From the NCBI RefSeq assembly GCF_004000825.1, contig NZ_BILZ01000015.1:1-64000 (forward strand): a DNA stretch of 64,000 bases, written 5' to 3'. The notes beneath the pieces are model-generated. The model did not search any database. It was given only the letters and a program-made list of their open reading frames with translations, and was not told the DNA's origin. The DNA is from Paenibacillus kobensis NBRC 15729. Its GTDB lineage: Bacteria > Bacillota > Bacilli > Paenibacillales > Paenibacillaceae. Positions 1 through 9,272 of the stretch are shown piece after piece (the first letter of the stretch is position 1; each line of letters opens with the position of its first letter). Both the position numbers and the translations under genes were made by a program.

Positions 1-95
1 CAAGGCGATGGACAGGCGGGCGGCGGATGGCCGCCTTCCATGTCCGGCTTCATATCGTCGGTTAATTAAAGCAAGTCGAAAGGGGAACAGCAGCG
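1..95. other. 5' edge, upstream of pyrF
   Basis: Two frames reach stops here (at 63 and 69) and could be the last codons of an upstream pyr gene, but the tail is too short and G-rich to recognise. A small GGCGG/CCGCC hairpin is present. The ribosome site AAAGGGG for pyrF lies at about 79-85. I see no promoter, so pyrF is probably read from upstream. Confidence 0.4.
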
Positions 96-833
96 ATGGG
101 TCTGACGTTGGAACAAGCAGCTGGACGAGTAATGGTTGCGCTTGATTATCCGGAAGCATCGGCAGCGGAGAAGCTGCTGCGCGAGCTGGACGGCATTCCA
201 TGCTATATGAAGGTTGGCATGCAGCTGTACTACGCAGCTGGACCGGCATTCGTAGCGATGCTGAAAGAGCGCGGCTATAATGTATTCCTTGATTTGAAGA
301 TGCATGATATTCCGAACACGGTCAAAGGCGGCGCAAATAGCATTACGAAGCTTGGAGTCGATATATTCAATGTCCATGCGGCAGGCGGCAAAGCAATGAT
401 GGAAGCGGCACTGGAAGGCGTAGAGGCTGCGCTTGCAGGCGTATCCGGCGCGAACAAACCGACGGTTATCGCGGTGACCCAGCTGACAAGCACGAGCCAG
501 GCGGTGCTCAACGACGAGATCGGTATTGCCGGTCCGGTTAACGAAGCGGTTATTCGTTACGCGAAGCTGGCCCGTGAAGCAGGCTTGGGCGGTGTCGTTG
601 CGTCTCCGCAAGAGGTTGTCGCGATCAAAGAAGCTTGCGGCAGCAGCTTCAAGACGATTACGCCAGGCATCAGGCCGGCAGGCGCTGATATCGGCGACCA
701 GTCCCGCATTATGACGCCTAGCGATGCGATTAAAGCAGGTACGGATTATATGGTAATCGGCAGACCGATTACGGCGGCGCCAAGCCCGCGCGCTGCGCTT
801 GAATCGATTATTAAGGAGCTGATGAGTGTATGA
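96..833 (+). CDS. pyrF: Orotidine 5'-phosphate decarboxylase
   Basis: Converts orotidine monophosphate to UMP, the last step of de novo pyrimidine synthesis in the cytoplasm. The 245-residue protein has the family length. The catalytic segment DLKMHDIPNTV (about residues 65-75) carries the Asp-Lys-x-x-Asp type active-site residues, and the C-terminal phosphate-binding part TPGIRP and VIGRPI is present. The start follows AAAGGGG by ten bases. The stop overlaps pyrE by four bases (ATGA), showing translational coupling in one pyr operon. Nothing odd is seen. Confidence 0.97.
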   Translation: MGLTLEQAAGRVMVALDYPEASAAEKLLRELDGIPCYMKVGMQLYYAAGPAFVAMLKERGYNVFLDLKMHDIPNTVKGGANSITKLGVDIFNVHAAGGKAMMEAALEGVEAALAGVSGANKPTVIAVTQLTSTSQAVLNDEIGIAGPVNEAVIRYAKLAREAGLGGVVASPQEVVAIKEACGSSFKTITPGIRPAGADIGDQSRIMTPSDAIKAGTDYMVIGRPITAAPSPRAALESIIKELMSV

Positions 834-1477
834 CGACGGTATCTGTAGAGCAGCTGCCACGTGAAATTGCAAAAAGTTTGCTGGAAATCGAAGCGGTGGC
901 ACTTCGTCCGAACGATCCATTCACGTGGACATCCGGAATGAAATCGCCAATTTACTGCGACAACCGTCTGACGATGACGTATCCGGTTATTCGCGATCTG
1001 ATCGCTGAAGGCTTCGCAGCGGTTATCCGCGAGCGCTATCCGAACGCTGAAGTCATTGCAGGAACGGCAACAGCAGGCATCCCGCACGCGGCTTGGGTTG
1101 CACAAAAGCTGGGCTTGCCAATGGCATACATTCGCGATAAAGCGAAAGGCCACGGCAAACAGAACCAAATCGAAGGCCGTATTACGGCTGGACAAAACGT
1201 CGTCGTCATCGAAGACCTGATCTCGACAGGCGGCAGCTCGCTGAAAGCGGCTATTGCCGTGCAAGAGGCTGGCGCGAACGTGAACGCGGTGCTTGCGATT
1301 TTCTCCTACCAATTCGCTCAGGCGACGGAAGCATTCGCAAGCGCAGGTATTCCGCTCGAGACGTTGTCGAATTATTCCGCACTGGTTGAAGTGGCGGCAG
1401 AGATCGGCAAGGTGCAGGAATCCGATCTTGCAGCACTGAAATCGTGGCGCGAGGATCCGCAATCGTTCGGCAAATAA
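830..1477 (+). CDS. pyrE: Orotate phosphoribosyltransferase
   Basis: Makes orotidine monophosphate from orotate and PRPP, the step before PyrF. At 215 residues it has the usual length. The PRPP-binding motif VVVIEDLISTGGSSLKA is seen around residues 124-140, and the early FTWTSGMKSPIYCDNR segment is typical of the orotate-binding loop. It overlaps pyrF by four bases and is followed by an intrinsic terminator, so it is the last gene of the pyr operon. Confidence 0.97.
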   Translation: MTTVSVEQLPREIAKSLLEIEAVALRPNDPFTWTSGMKSPIYCDNRLTMTYPVIRDLIAEGFAAVIRERYPNAEVIAGTATAGIPHAAWVAQKLGLPMAYIRDKAKGHGKQNQIEGRITAGQNVVVIEDLISTGGSSLKAAIAVQEAGANVNAVLAIFSYQFAQATEAFASAGIPLETLSNYSALVEVAAEIGKVQESDLAALKSWREDPQSFGK

Positions 1478-1488
1478 TCGATGCAAAT

Positions 1489-1538
1489 GAAACGGTCATT
1501 AAGGGAGCTATGCTTTCCTGGATGGCCGTTTTTTATTT
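1489..1538 (+). terminator. Terminator of the pyr operon
   Basis: AACGGTCAT pairs with ATGGCCGTT (one G-T pair) around a 21-base loop, and the 3' arm runs into TTTTTTATTTT. It sits 12 bases after the pyrE stop. Confidence 0.85.
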
Positions 1539-1610
1539 TGCTGAATTATGTTCATGTTCACAATATTTCACAATTCGACACAATAATTTTAATATCTACA
1601 TGGAAACTAT

Positions 1611-1637
1611 TGCATATTGCTGCCTTTCCGCCGATAT
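1611..1637 (+). promoter_or_regulatory. Possible sigma-D promoter for the chemoreceptor
   Basis: GCCGATAT at 1630-1637 matches the flagellar sigma-D -10 box (GCCGATAA) in seven of eight bases. The -35 position 15 bases upstream reads TGCA rather than TAAA. The site is 37 bases before the start codon of a chemotaxis receptor, a typical sigma-D regulon gene, which supports the reading; the weak -35 argues against it. Confidence 0.35.
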
Positions 1638-1673
1638 GAATGTCATCAGTTCAGAAAGCGGTGAAACCAGCGT

Positions 1674-3395
1674 ATGATCAAGCTTAATTTTAGAATGAAG
1701 ATGCTTATTCTAACCTCCATTCCGTTCATGTTGTACTTATTCTCATCTATTTACTATCCTCGCTACTTCAACACTCAATCCGACCATGCAATGAACCAAG
1801 TGTATGAGACGGCCTATAAGGCTAGCAGCGATATATTGAATGCCGACCGTGATGTCTACCAGGCGCAGAACGCTTATTTGCAGTGGATTCCTCTAAAGGC
1901 GGGAGAAGCGAAGGATGCGGCTGCGAAATCATTCGAGGAGAACACGAAGCAGGCGCAGGACCGCGTGAAGTCGGCGAAAACCTTGATTGAACAGGCAGGA
2001 CTGCTGGACGCCACGGCTGAGGGCTCGAATAAGCCGGTTCGGGCGTTGTTCGGCGATTTCGAACAACAATTCGGCCAGTGGAGCACCGACGTCAGCGCAG
2101 CGATTAACAATGGCGGCGTACTAACCGCAGAGCAGAACGAAGCGTTCGAAACCGGGAGAGCCGGGCTGAATTCAATTACCGACGAATTGGACTCTTATGC
2201 TCATCAGTCGATAATAGCGATCGAAGATGACAATAAAAAGATGACACAATCGACGCTAATCATCTCAATTGTGCTGATCGTCGTGCTTGCGGTCAGTTTG
2301 CTTCTTACTTTACGTCGGATCGGCAATTCCGTCCGTACTGCGGCGTCGAAGACGTCCCGTATTATGAGCGGAGATCTGACGGTTCAGCCCGAAAGCAATT
2401 ATTCGAGCGATGAGCTCGGCACGATATTGAAAAGTACTGATTCGATGATCGGCAATTTGAAATCCATGATCGGCAGCATCGTCGACAATACCGGCAAAGT
2501 GGCGGGTTCCGCCGAGCAAATGTACGCGGCAGCAAAGGAAACGGCGGAATCCGCCACTCATGTTGCAGCCAACATTCAAGAAGTGACGGCTGGCTCCGAA
2601 GTTCAAGCAAAGAGCGCGGATGAAACGTACCGGGCGATGGAAGAAATGACCGTAGGAATCGTTCGGATTGCGGACAATACGACGGCGATGGCGGATCAAT
2701 CCATCCATACATCGGCTAATGCAAAGGACGGACGGGAAGCGCTCGACCGTTTGATTGAGCAGATGAACGAAGTCGGTCAGACGCTGGCTCAGTTGTCTGA
2801 GACTGTGCACACATTAGAGCACCGTTCTGGCCAGATCGGCCAGATTGCGGAAGAGATTACGGCTTTCGCCTCGCAGACGAGCATTCTTTCATTAAATGCA
2901 TCGATCGAAGCGGCCCGCGCGGGCGAATATGGCAGAGGGTTTGCGGTCGTCGCCGGCGAGATTCGGAAGCTGTCTGCGCAATCGCTCGTATCCGCTGATA
3001 ATATTCGGGAACTCGTCGGCCGTACGCAGGAAGATATAGCGGGTGCATCAGGTTATATGAGCCAGACGCTGCGGGAAGTTGAGCATAGCAGCTTGCGTAT
3101 CGCCGCTTTGGATGAGCAATTCGTGCATATATCGGCATCCGTGCAGCAAATGACGGATCAGCTTCAAGAAAATTCGGCCATTACGGAACAGCTGTCGGCG
3201 AGCGCAGAGCAGGTGAGTGCCTCCACGGAGCAATCATCGTCCGTGTCCGCTGTTAATCTCGGCCGGATCCAATCGGTTGCGGCTGCAGCCGAGCAGCAGC
3301 TTGCCTTAATGGGCAGCATGTCGGAGGCAGCATCCCAGTTGCAGCAGATCGTATCGGATTTGAAGCGTGCCGCTGCGTATTTCAAAGTCTCATAG
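1674..3395 (+). CDS. Methyl-accepting chemotaxis protein
   Basis: A transmembrane chemoreceptor that would pass ligand signals to CheA/CheW. The 573-residue protein has a membrane segment near residues 9-26, an extracytoplasmic helical sensor region to about 190, a second membrane segment near 191-212, a HAMP linker, then the long coiled-coil signalling domain. The conserved hairpin tip lies around residues 395-430 (SILSLNASIEAARAGEYGRG). The ligand is unknown; the sensor region has no motif I recognise. It stands alone between terminators. The ribosome site is weak (AGCGGTGA), and a sigma-D-like promoter is upstream. Confidence 0.95.
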   Translation: MIKLNFRMKMLILTSIPFMLYLFSSIYYPRYFNTQSDHAMNQVYETAYKASSDILNADRDVYQAQNAYLQWIPLKAGEAKDAAAKSFEENTKQAQDRVKSAKTLIEQAGLLDATAEGSNKPVRALFGDFEQQFGQWSTDVSAAINNGGVLTAEQNEAFETGRAGLNSITDELDSYAHQSIIAIEDDNKKMTQSTLIISIVLIVVLAVSLLLTLRRIGNSVRTAASKTSRIMSGDLTVQPESNYSSDELGTILKSTDSMIGNLKSMIGSIVDNTGKVAGSAEQMYAAAKETAESATHVAANIQEVTAGSEVQAKSADETYRAMEEMTVGIVRIADNTTAMADQSIHTSANAKDGREALDRLIEQMNEVGQTLAQLSETVHTLEHRSGQIGQIAEEITAFASQTSILSLNASIEAARAGEYGRGFAVVAGEIRKLSAQSLVSADNIRELVGRTQEDIAGASGYMSQTLREVEHSSLRIAALDEQFVHISASVQQMTDQLQENSAITEQLSASAEQVSASTEQSSSVSAVNLGRIQSVAAAAEQQLALMGSMSEAASQLQQIVSDLKRAAAYFKVS

Positions 3396-3411
3396 TCGGA
3401 CTCAAAATAAT

Positions 3412-3460
3412 GGGCTTCTTACAGGATCGAACCAAGTTCCGTGTAAGAGGCCCTTCTTTT
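3412..3460 (+). terminator. Terminator after the chemoreceptor gene
   Basis: GGGCTTCTTACA pairs with TGTAAGAGGCCC, with an inner GGA/TCC, followed by TTCTTTT. Confidence 0.85.
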
Positions 3461-3602
3461 GGTAATATGTTTCACCATACATAACATCTTAATTTTTCTT
3501 TATAAAAATATTCCTTTAATGCCGTAACTTTTTTTCCAAGATAGCCGTCTAAAGGATAAATGAGAAAAATGAAAGAGTGATAGGGGAGGTGTCCGCCTGC
3601 CT

Positions 3603-4454
3603 ATGGGTTTGTGGACTGCATGGAGATCGAAATCAAAATCGAAGCAACCCGGCAGTATAACGGCTGAGATGGAAGTCGCGGCCGGTGAATCTTCGGAGGC
3701 GGTGGCCGACCAGTCGCCGCAATCCGGGGTGACGGAAGCGCAAGCATCGCTGCCGGTAAGAAAGCCAAGGATCACATCGTCCGGCGAGCCGTTAATGACG
3801 GTAAGCACGGTCGAACGCAGCTTTCAAGTCGGCGGTCAGCCGCTGCATGTGTTGAAAGGTATTACGATGCAAATTATGCCGAATCAGCTTGTCATGCTTA
3901 GAGGCCGGTCCGGCTCGGGTAAGACGACGCTGCTTAACATGCTTGGAGGGCTGGATCAGCCGAGCAAAGGGGAGATATGGTTCGACGGTCAGCCGTTCCA
4001 TAAGCTTGGCGACGGCGACAGAACGTTGATCAGACGCCGGGATATCGGTTTTATATTCCAGGCTTTTGCGCTAATGCCGCTGTTGTCAGCATGGGAGAAC
4101 GTTGAGCTGTCGCTTCGTATGGCCGGCGTTCCGAAGAAAGAATGGAAGGAGCGCGTAACGCACTGTCTCCGGTTGGTCGGGCTTGAGAAACGAATGCACC
4201 ACCGTCCGTTCGAACTGTCCGGCGGCGAGCAGCAGCGCGTTGCGATCGCCAAGGCGATTGCGCACCGGCCAAAGCTGCTCTTGGCGGATGAGCCGACTGC
4301 GGAGCTTGATTCCCAGATGTCAGCTCAGATTATGGCGGTATTTCAAAATATCATCGCAACAGAACAAGTGACAATATGCATGACAACACACGATCCTACG
4401 ATTTTGGAGGTTGCCGACCATGTTTACGAGATGGTGGACGGAAAGTTTATTTAA
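3603..4454 (+). CDS. ABC transporter ATPase, MacB/LolD type
   Basis: ATP-binding subunit of an FtsX-type ABC system; it powers the permease encoded two genes downstream. Of 283 residues, the first 60 or so form a polar, low-complexity extension not usual for the family; the ATPase core then shows Walker A GRSGSGKTT (101-109), signature LSGGEQQRV, Walker B LLLADEPT and a switch His in MTTHD. A start at the internal Met65 would give a normal-sized protein, but GGGAGG precedes the upstream ATG, although at a long spacing of about 13. Its 3' end overlaps the next gene by 35 bases. First gene of a five-gene operon. Confidence 0.92.
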   Translation: MGLWTAWRSKSKSKQPGSITAEMEVAAGESSEAVADQSPQSGVTEAQASLPVRKPRITSSGEPLMTVSTVERSFQVGGQPLHVLKGITMQIMPNQLVMLRGRSGSGKTTLLNMLGGLDQPSKGEIWFDGQPFHKLGDGDRTLIRRRDIGFIFQAFALMPLLSAWENVELSLRMAGVPKKEWKERVTHCLRLVGLEKRMHHRPFELSGGEQQRVAIAKAIAHRPKLLLADEPTAELDSQMSAQIMAVFQNIIATEQVTICMTTHDPTILEVADHVYEMVDGKFI

Positions 4455-5505
4455 GAGAGGCGCAGCAGTGATGCTGTCCGTCTCGCTGCTTACGGCGGGC
4501 GGCTGCGGCTTGCTGCCGAAGGAACAAGAAGAGGAAGTTCTTCCGGCGATTACGCCGCCGACGATATCGAAGAAGCCAGAGTACGATGTGACAACGGCTA
4601 CGCTGGAGAAGAAAGTATCGTCCGTCGGCAAAATGATTTCGATGCAGGAAGAAACGATGTACTTTACGCTCAACGAAAAACGGATCAAGGAACTGTACGT
4701 GAAGAACGGCCAGAATGTGAAAGCAGGCGATACGATCGCGGAGCTTGATGTCGATGATTTGCGCAAGCAGCTGCGGAAGAAACAGCTTGATTTCCGCAGC
4801 AGAGAAGTGGCGATGAAGCAGACACTCCGCGACAAGGACACGATGGACCCGATCGAATTCGAGAAGGCGGTCATTGACTTTGAGGAAGGCCGACAAGAAC
4901 TGGTCGACTTCCAGGAAGAAATCGATAAATCGGTTATTACAGCTCCATTCTCGGGAACGGTTGTTTCATTAAACGTGCAGAAGGGTGACTTGCTTAAAGC
5001 TTATGACCCGGTATGCGTCATAGCGGACACATCCCAATTAACAGCTGCCGCGAAGCTGGGCAAGGATGAGCTGGCGCAAGTGGCGATTGGCATGCCGGTC
5101 ATCGCGGACATCAACGGCGTGGGCGAAGTGAAGGGCATCGTCAAGCAGCTCCCGCTGCCATCGGATGATCAAGAGAACAATAACGGCAACGGCGGATTCC
5201 CGAGCCAGAACGGCCAGCAGAAGCCGGAGCGTCCGGAAGATTTTCTGCTCGTGCAGCTTGATAAGCTGCCGAAGGAAGCGAAACGCGGAACGCCGCTGTC
5301 CGTTAATATTATCGTTAACCGCAAGGAGAATGCCGTCGTCATTCCGCTGTCGGCACTTCGCAGCATTGGTTCCCGTTCCTATGTACAGGTAGTAGAGAGC
5401 GACGGCACGAAGCGCGAGGTCGATGTCGAGGTTGGCCAGCAAACCGCAACGGAAGCGGAAATCCTGAAAGGATTGACACCGGGGCAGAAAGTCGTAGGTC
5501 GATAA
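4420..5505 (+). CDS. HlyD/MacA-like adaptor lipoprotein
   Basis: Membrane-fusion-type adaptor anchored to the outer face of the membrane, expected to pair with the following FtsX permease. I start it at the ATG nine bases after GGAGG, giving 361 residues. A short hydrophobic signal ends in TAGGC with lipobox Cys29. The rest has the adaptor order: a barrel-sandwich half (about 55-90), a helical hairpin rich in Lys/Glu (about 95-160), the second lipoyl half with SGTVVSLNVQKGD, and a C-terminal beta domain ending in GLTPGQKVVGR. A polar Asn/Gly/Gln loop sits near 240-265. It overlaps the ATPase gene, implying coupled translation. Confidence 0.88.
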   Translation: MFTRWWTESLFKRGAAVMLSVSLLTAGGCGLLPKEQEEEVLPAITPPTISKKPEYDVTTATLEKKVSSVGKMISMQEETMYFTLNEKRIKELYVKNGQNVKAGDTIAELDVDDLRKQLRKKQLDFRSREVAMKQTLRDKDTMDPIEFEKAVIDFEEGRQELVDFQEEIDKSVITAPFSGTVVSLNVQKGDLLKAYDPVCVIADTSQLTAAAKLGKDELAQVAIGMPVIADINGVGEVKGIVKQLPLPSDDQENNNGNGGFPSQNGQQKPERPEDFLLVQLDKLPKEAKRGTPLSVNIIVNRKENAVVIPLSALRSIGSRSYVQVVESDGTKREVDVEVGQQTATEAEILKGLTPGQKVVGR

Positions 5506-5508
5506 TCG

Positions 5509-8388
5509 ATGGGGATTCCGCTGTTTCGATTTCTGTTCCGTAAAATGTGGAACACGCGTTGGCTGACGCTCAGTACGTTCGTCGGCCTCGTTATTGCGGT
5601 CGCATTCGCGACAAGTATTCCGATGTATACGGATGGGGCGCTTAAACGGGTCGTTGCGCAATCGCTGCAGGAGAAGAGCGATGGATTGCCAGCAGGCTCC
5701 TTGCTTATCCGCAATCAAGCGACTGCCGGCTCGAAGACGGATTTGAAAGCATTGAACGACGTCGATTCTTACATTAAAGATGACGTGCCGTCGCGAATCG
5801 GGTTTCCGGTAACGACGGATGTCCGGACGTATTCGGTTCGCAGCACGGAGATTGTGCCGGTCGATGTCACGAAGGTCGATCCGAGCCGCGTACGTCAGAT
5901 GACGCTCATGACGATGTCGGGGTTGAAGGATAAGGTCGAGGTGACGCAGGGCCGCTGGTTCAATGACAGTACGGCAACGGGCGATACGATCGAAGCGGTC
6001 ATGCTGGAAGAAGCCATGTACCGCAACGATATCCATATCGACGATGAATTTGAATATCCGGTGTACGGCGGACTTGATCTGACGTTGAAGGTGAAGATCG
6101 TCGGAGCTTACAAACCGATTCTGGATACGGATCCTTACTGGTATCAAGGCTTAGAGAGCATGATGAGCGGTCTGCAGATCGGATCGGATGCATTCGTGAA
6201 GGGGTTGCTCGAGCAGCAGCATGTGCCGCTTCATATGGCGAACTGGTATTATGCCTTCGATCTTAGAGAAATCAAGACGAGCCAATTGTCTCCGTTAGGG
6301 CGGACGCTTGAGAGGCTTAACATCGATCTGTATCAGAAACTGAAAGATACGAAGATCGAAATTTCGTTCGCTTCGACGCTATCGGAGTTCCGCAAGCAGA
6401 GCTTACAGCTGCAGACGCTGCTGTTCACGCTGGCAGCGCCGATGATAGCGATGGTATTCTACTTCATCGCGATGAACGCCCGGCAAGCGCTCGACAAGCA
6501 GCGGTCCGATATTGCGGTGCTTCGCAGCCGCGGTGCCCGAACAAGACAAATTATTATGATCTATTTGCTCGAAGGAGTATTGCTTGGGATTGTGGCACTC
6601 ATCGTCGGTCCGATGCTGGGATGGTTCATGGCGAAGAGCATCGGATCAGCTAATGGCTTCCTAACGTTCGTCGACCGCAAGTCGATACCGGTCGGCTTCT
6701 CGACCGAAGCGATTATTGCGGGCGTCGCTGCCGTTGTGCTGGCCATTCTGGCAACGGTCATTCCGGCTGTAATTTATGCCCGTTCGTCTATTGTGAGCTA
6801 CAAGCAGCAGCTTGCGAGATCCGACAAACGTCCGGTCTGGCAGCGTTGGTTCCTCGATGTCATTCTGCTCGGCGTTGCCGGCTACGGCTGGTATTTGTTC
6901 AACGAACGGCAAATGATTTCGTTCCAGACCGGCATGACAACCGACCAATTGAACGTTCAGCCGTTTCTGTTCTTCGTTCCGGCCATTGCAATCTTCGCAT
7001 TAGGACTATTCTTTCTGCGTATATTCCCATGGCTGCTTAAACTGTTCAATTGGCTCGGACGCAAGCTGCTCCCGGTGCCGCTCTATCTGACGCTTACGCA
7101 GCTGTCGCGTTCGGCCAAAGGTTATTATCCGCTTATGATTCTGCTTATTCTTACGCTAGGTCTTGGCGTATACAACGCTTCGGCGGCGCGTACGATCGAT
7201 CTGAACTCGACGGAGCGCACGTTGTATAAGTACGGCACCGACGTCATTATTCAGACGGTATGGAGCGGTTCACCGGAGATCGATCTGTCCAAATCGGGCG
7301 GAGGCGGCGGTCAAGGAGGCGGGCAAGGCGGTGGCCAAGGAGGTGGCCAAGGAGGCGGCGGTCAGGGCGGAGGTGCCGTACCGTCTCGCATTAACTATAC
7401 GGAACCGCCATTCCAAGTATTCAAGGAGCTGGATGGCGTCGAGGCTGCAGCCCGCGTATTGCAGACCAAGGGCAATGTCGTCGTCGCGAACAAATCGGTC
7501 GGCCAAGGAACGCTGATGGGAATCGATAACGTCGACTTCTCCAAAGTGGCATGGTTCGGCAGCGATCTGTATCCGGTTCATCCGTACTACTATTTGAACA
7601 ATCTTGGATTGTTCGAGCAAGCGGCTATCATTCCGTCCAGCGTGGCGGACAAATACCAGCTCAAGCTCGGCGATACGATCCAAGTCGGCTTGCCGGACGG
7701 CATGATCGAGTTCGCCATTGCGGGCATTCTGCCGTACTGGCCGAGTCAATATCCGGATCAGTCGCCGTTCGTTATCGCCAATCTGGATTACATTTATGAT
7801 CAAGTTCCAATCATGCCTTACGAAGTTTGGCTGAAGATGAAGCCGAAAGCGCTGGTTGGTCCTCTTATGACGACGCTACAGCAGAAAGGCATTGAGCTTG
7901 CCGATGTCAAAGATTCGCGTGCGGAGCTGCTCACGCAGTCGAAGCATCCGACGCGCGGCGGCGTATTCGGTATTCTGAGTCTAGGCTTCCTCGTCTCGAT
8001 TATGATATCTTTGACCGGCTATGTGCTGTACTGGTTCTTCAACCTGTCGGGCCGGGTCGTCCAATTCGGCGTACTGCGGGCAATGGGTTTGTCGCGTATT
8101 CAGCTGACCGGCATGCTGCTGTTAGAACAGCTGTTCACGGCTGGTTTGTCCATCGGGCTAGGTATTGCGATAGGCAAGATCGCCAGCAAGCTGTTCCTGC
8201 CGTTCTTGCAGACGACGGAGAACGTCGCCAATTCGGTTCCGCCGTTTAGGGTTGTCTTCGATTCGAAGGACACCAATCAGCTGTACGCCGTCGTAACGGT
8301 CATGATTATGATCGGTGCAATGCTGCTGCTCCTACATATTCGCAGGCTGCGCGTGCATCAAGCGGTCAAAATGGGAGAGGAGCGGTAA
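5509..8388 (+). CDS. Large FtsX/MacB-family ABC permease
   Basis: Membrane subunit of the ABC system. The 959-residue protein has an N-terminal membrane helix (about 17-37), a large extracytoplasmic domain, an FtsX core of three or four helices (about 300-430), two more helices near 446-505, another near 545-562, a second extracytoplasmic domain, and a C-terminal FtsX core (about 815-950). At about residues 597-623 the second outer domain carries a glycine-glutamine tract built from GGQ and GGGQ units, unusual for this family and probably a flexible linker. It starts three bases after the adaptor gene and ends three bases before the next ATPase, in the same operon. Confidence 0.92.
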   Translation: MGIPLFRFLFRKMWNTRWLTLSTFVGLVIAVAFATSIPMYTDGALKRVVAQSLQEKSDGLPAGSLLIRNQATAGSKTDLKALNDVDSYIKDDVPSRIGFPVTTDVRTYSVRSTEIVPVDVTKVDPSRVRQMTLMTMSGLKDKVEVTQGRWFNDSTATGDTIEAVMLEEAMYRNDIHIDDEFEYPVYGGLDLTLKVKIVGAYKPILDTDPYWYQGLESMMSGLQIGSDAFVKGLLEQQHVPLHMANWYYAFDLREIKTSQLSPLGRTLERLNIDLYQKLKDTKIEISFASTLSEFRKQSLQLQTLLFTLAAPMIAMVFYFIAMNARQALDKQRSDIAVLRSRGARTRQIIMIYLLEGVLLGIVALIVGPMLGWFMAKSIGSANGFLTFVDRKSIPVGFSTEAIIAGVAAVVLAILATVIPAVIYARSSIVSYKQQLARSDKRPVWQRWFLDVILLGVAGYGWYLFNERQMISFQTGMTTDQLNVQPFLFFVPAIAIFALGLFFLRIFPWLLKLFNWLGRKLLPVPLYLTLTQLSRSAKGYYPLMILLILTLGLGVYNASAARTIDLNSTERTLYKYGTDVIIQTVWSGSPEIDLSKSGGGGGQGGGQGGGQGGGQGGGGQGGGAVPSRINYTEPPFQVFKELDGVEAAARVLQTKGNVVVANKSVGQGTLMGIDNVDFSKVAWFGSDLYPVHPYYYLNNLGLFEQAAIIPSSVADKYQLKLGDTIQVGLPDGMIEFAIAGILPYWPSQYPDQSPFVIANLDYIYDQVPIMPYEVWLKMKPKALVGPLMTTLQQKGIELADVKDSRAELLTQSKHPTRGGVFGILSLGFLVSIMISLTGYVLYWFFNLSGRVVQFGVLRAMGLSRIQLTGMLLLEQLFTAGLSIGLGIAIGKIASKLFLPFLQTTENVANSVPPFRVVFDSKDTNQLYAVVTVMIMIGAMLLLLHIRRLRVHQAVKMGEER

Positions 8389-8391
8389 CCG

Positions 8392-9267
8392 ATGATCGAT
8401 TGCGAAGGCTTAGTCAAAATTTATAAAACCGACGATCTCGAAGTTGTAGCGCTGCAAGGCTTGAACTTGCGCGTCGAAGACGGCGAGATGATGGCGATTA
8501 TCGGCAACAGCGGCAGCGGCAAGTCGACCTTGCTGAACATTCTAGGCGGACTGGATCGGCCATCGGCCGGTTCGGTATCGGTCGGCGGCTGGGATCTGCT
8601 CAAGATAACAGAGGAGCAACTCGTTGAGTACAAACGGGATACAGTCGGCTTCATCTGGCAGAACAATGCGAGAAACTTGCTTCCGTATTTGACCGCACTC
8701 GAGAATGTCGAGATGCCGATGATGCTTCGGGGCAAGCTGGACCGTGCTTACGCGAAGCAACTGCTGGAATGGGTCGGTCTGAAGGAACGTATGCATAACA
8801 AGCTGCAGCAGTTGTCCGGCGGCGAGCAGCAGCGGGTTGCCATCGCGATCTCGCTGTCGAACCGGCCGAAGATGCTGCTGGCGGACGAACCGACTGGTTC
8901 GGTCGATACGCGTACGTCGGATATGATTATGGATATTTTTCGGCGGATGAACCGGGAGCTCGGCATTACAGTCGTTATCGTAACGCACGACCTTTCACTC
9001 GCGAGCAAGGTAGACCGTGTCGTCGCGATCCGCGACGGGTTGACGAGTACCGAGTTTATTAAACGAAATCCGAATCTTGACGAAGAGATGGCAGCGGGCG
9101 CCGGCAGCCTGCAGCAGGTCCATGAGGCTTATGTGGTCGTCGACCGCGTAGGCAGGCTGCAGGTGCCTAAGGAATACTTGTCGGCGCTTGGCATTAAAGA
9201 TAAGGCGACAATCGAGTTCGACGGAGAGCGAATCGTCATCTTGCCGCCTAAATCATTGGAGGGGTAA
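8392..9267 (+). CDS. ABC ATPase with C-terminal AbrB-like domain
   Basis: Second ATPase of the operon. Residues 1-225 are a MacB-type ATPase: Walker A GNSGSGKST, signature LSGGEQQRV, Walker B MLLADEPT and VIVTHD. From about residue 245 to 286 the chain continues with a segment that aligns by eye with the AbrB/SpoVT swapped-hairpin fold: VDRVGRLQVPKEYLSALGI corresponds to the AbrB VDELGRVVIPIELRRTLGI pattern, followed by a short strand ending IVILPP. Such a domain on a transporter ATPase is unusual and may serve dimerisation, control of the ATPase or DNA contact; function is inferred only. It lies between the permease gene (3-base gap) and a solute-binding protein gene (5-base gap). Confidence 0.9.
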   Translation: MIDCEGLVKIYKTDDLEVVALQGLNLRVEDGEMMAIIGNSGSGKSTLLNILGGLDRPSAGSVSVGGWDLLKITEEQLVEYKRDTVGFIWQNNARNLLPYLTALENVEMPMMLRGKLDRAYAKQLLEWVGLKERMHNKLQQLSGGEQQRVAIAISLSNRPKMLLADEPTGSVDTRTSDMIMDIFRRMNRELGITVVIVTHDLSLASKVDRVVAIRDGLTSTEFIKRNPNLDEEMAAGAGSLQQVHEAYVVVDRVGRLQVPKEYLSALGIKDKATIEFDGERIVILPPKSLEG

Positions 9268-9272
9268 TCATT

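Noticed and set aside
66-920. Open frame of 284 codons opposite pyrF
   Set aside because: Antisense shadow of a core metabolic gene.
5038-6147. Open frame of 369 codons opposite the adaptor and permease genes
   Set aside because: It spans two real genes on the other strand and has no ribosome site or known motif.
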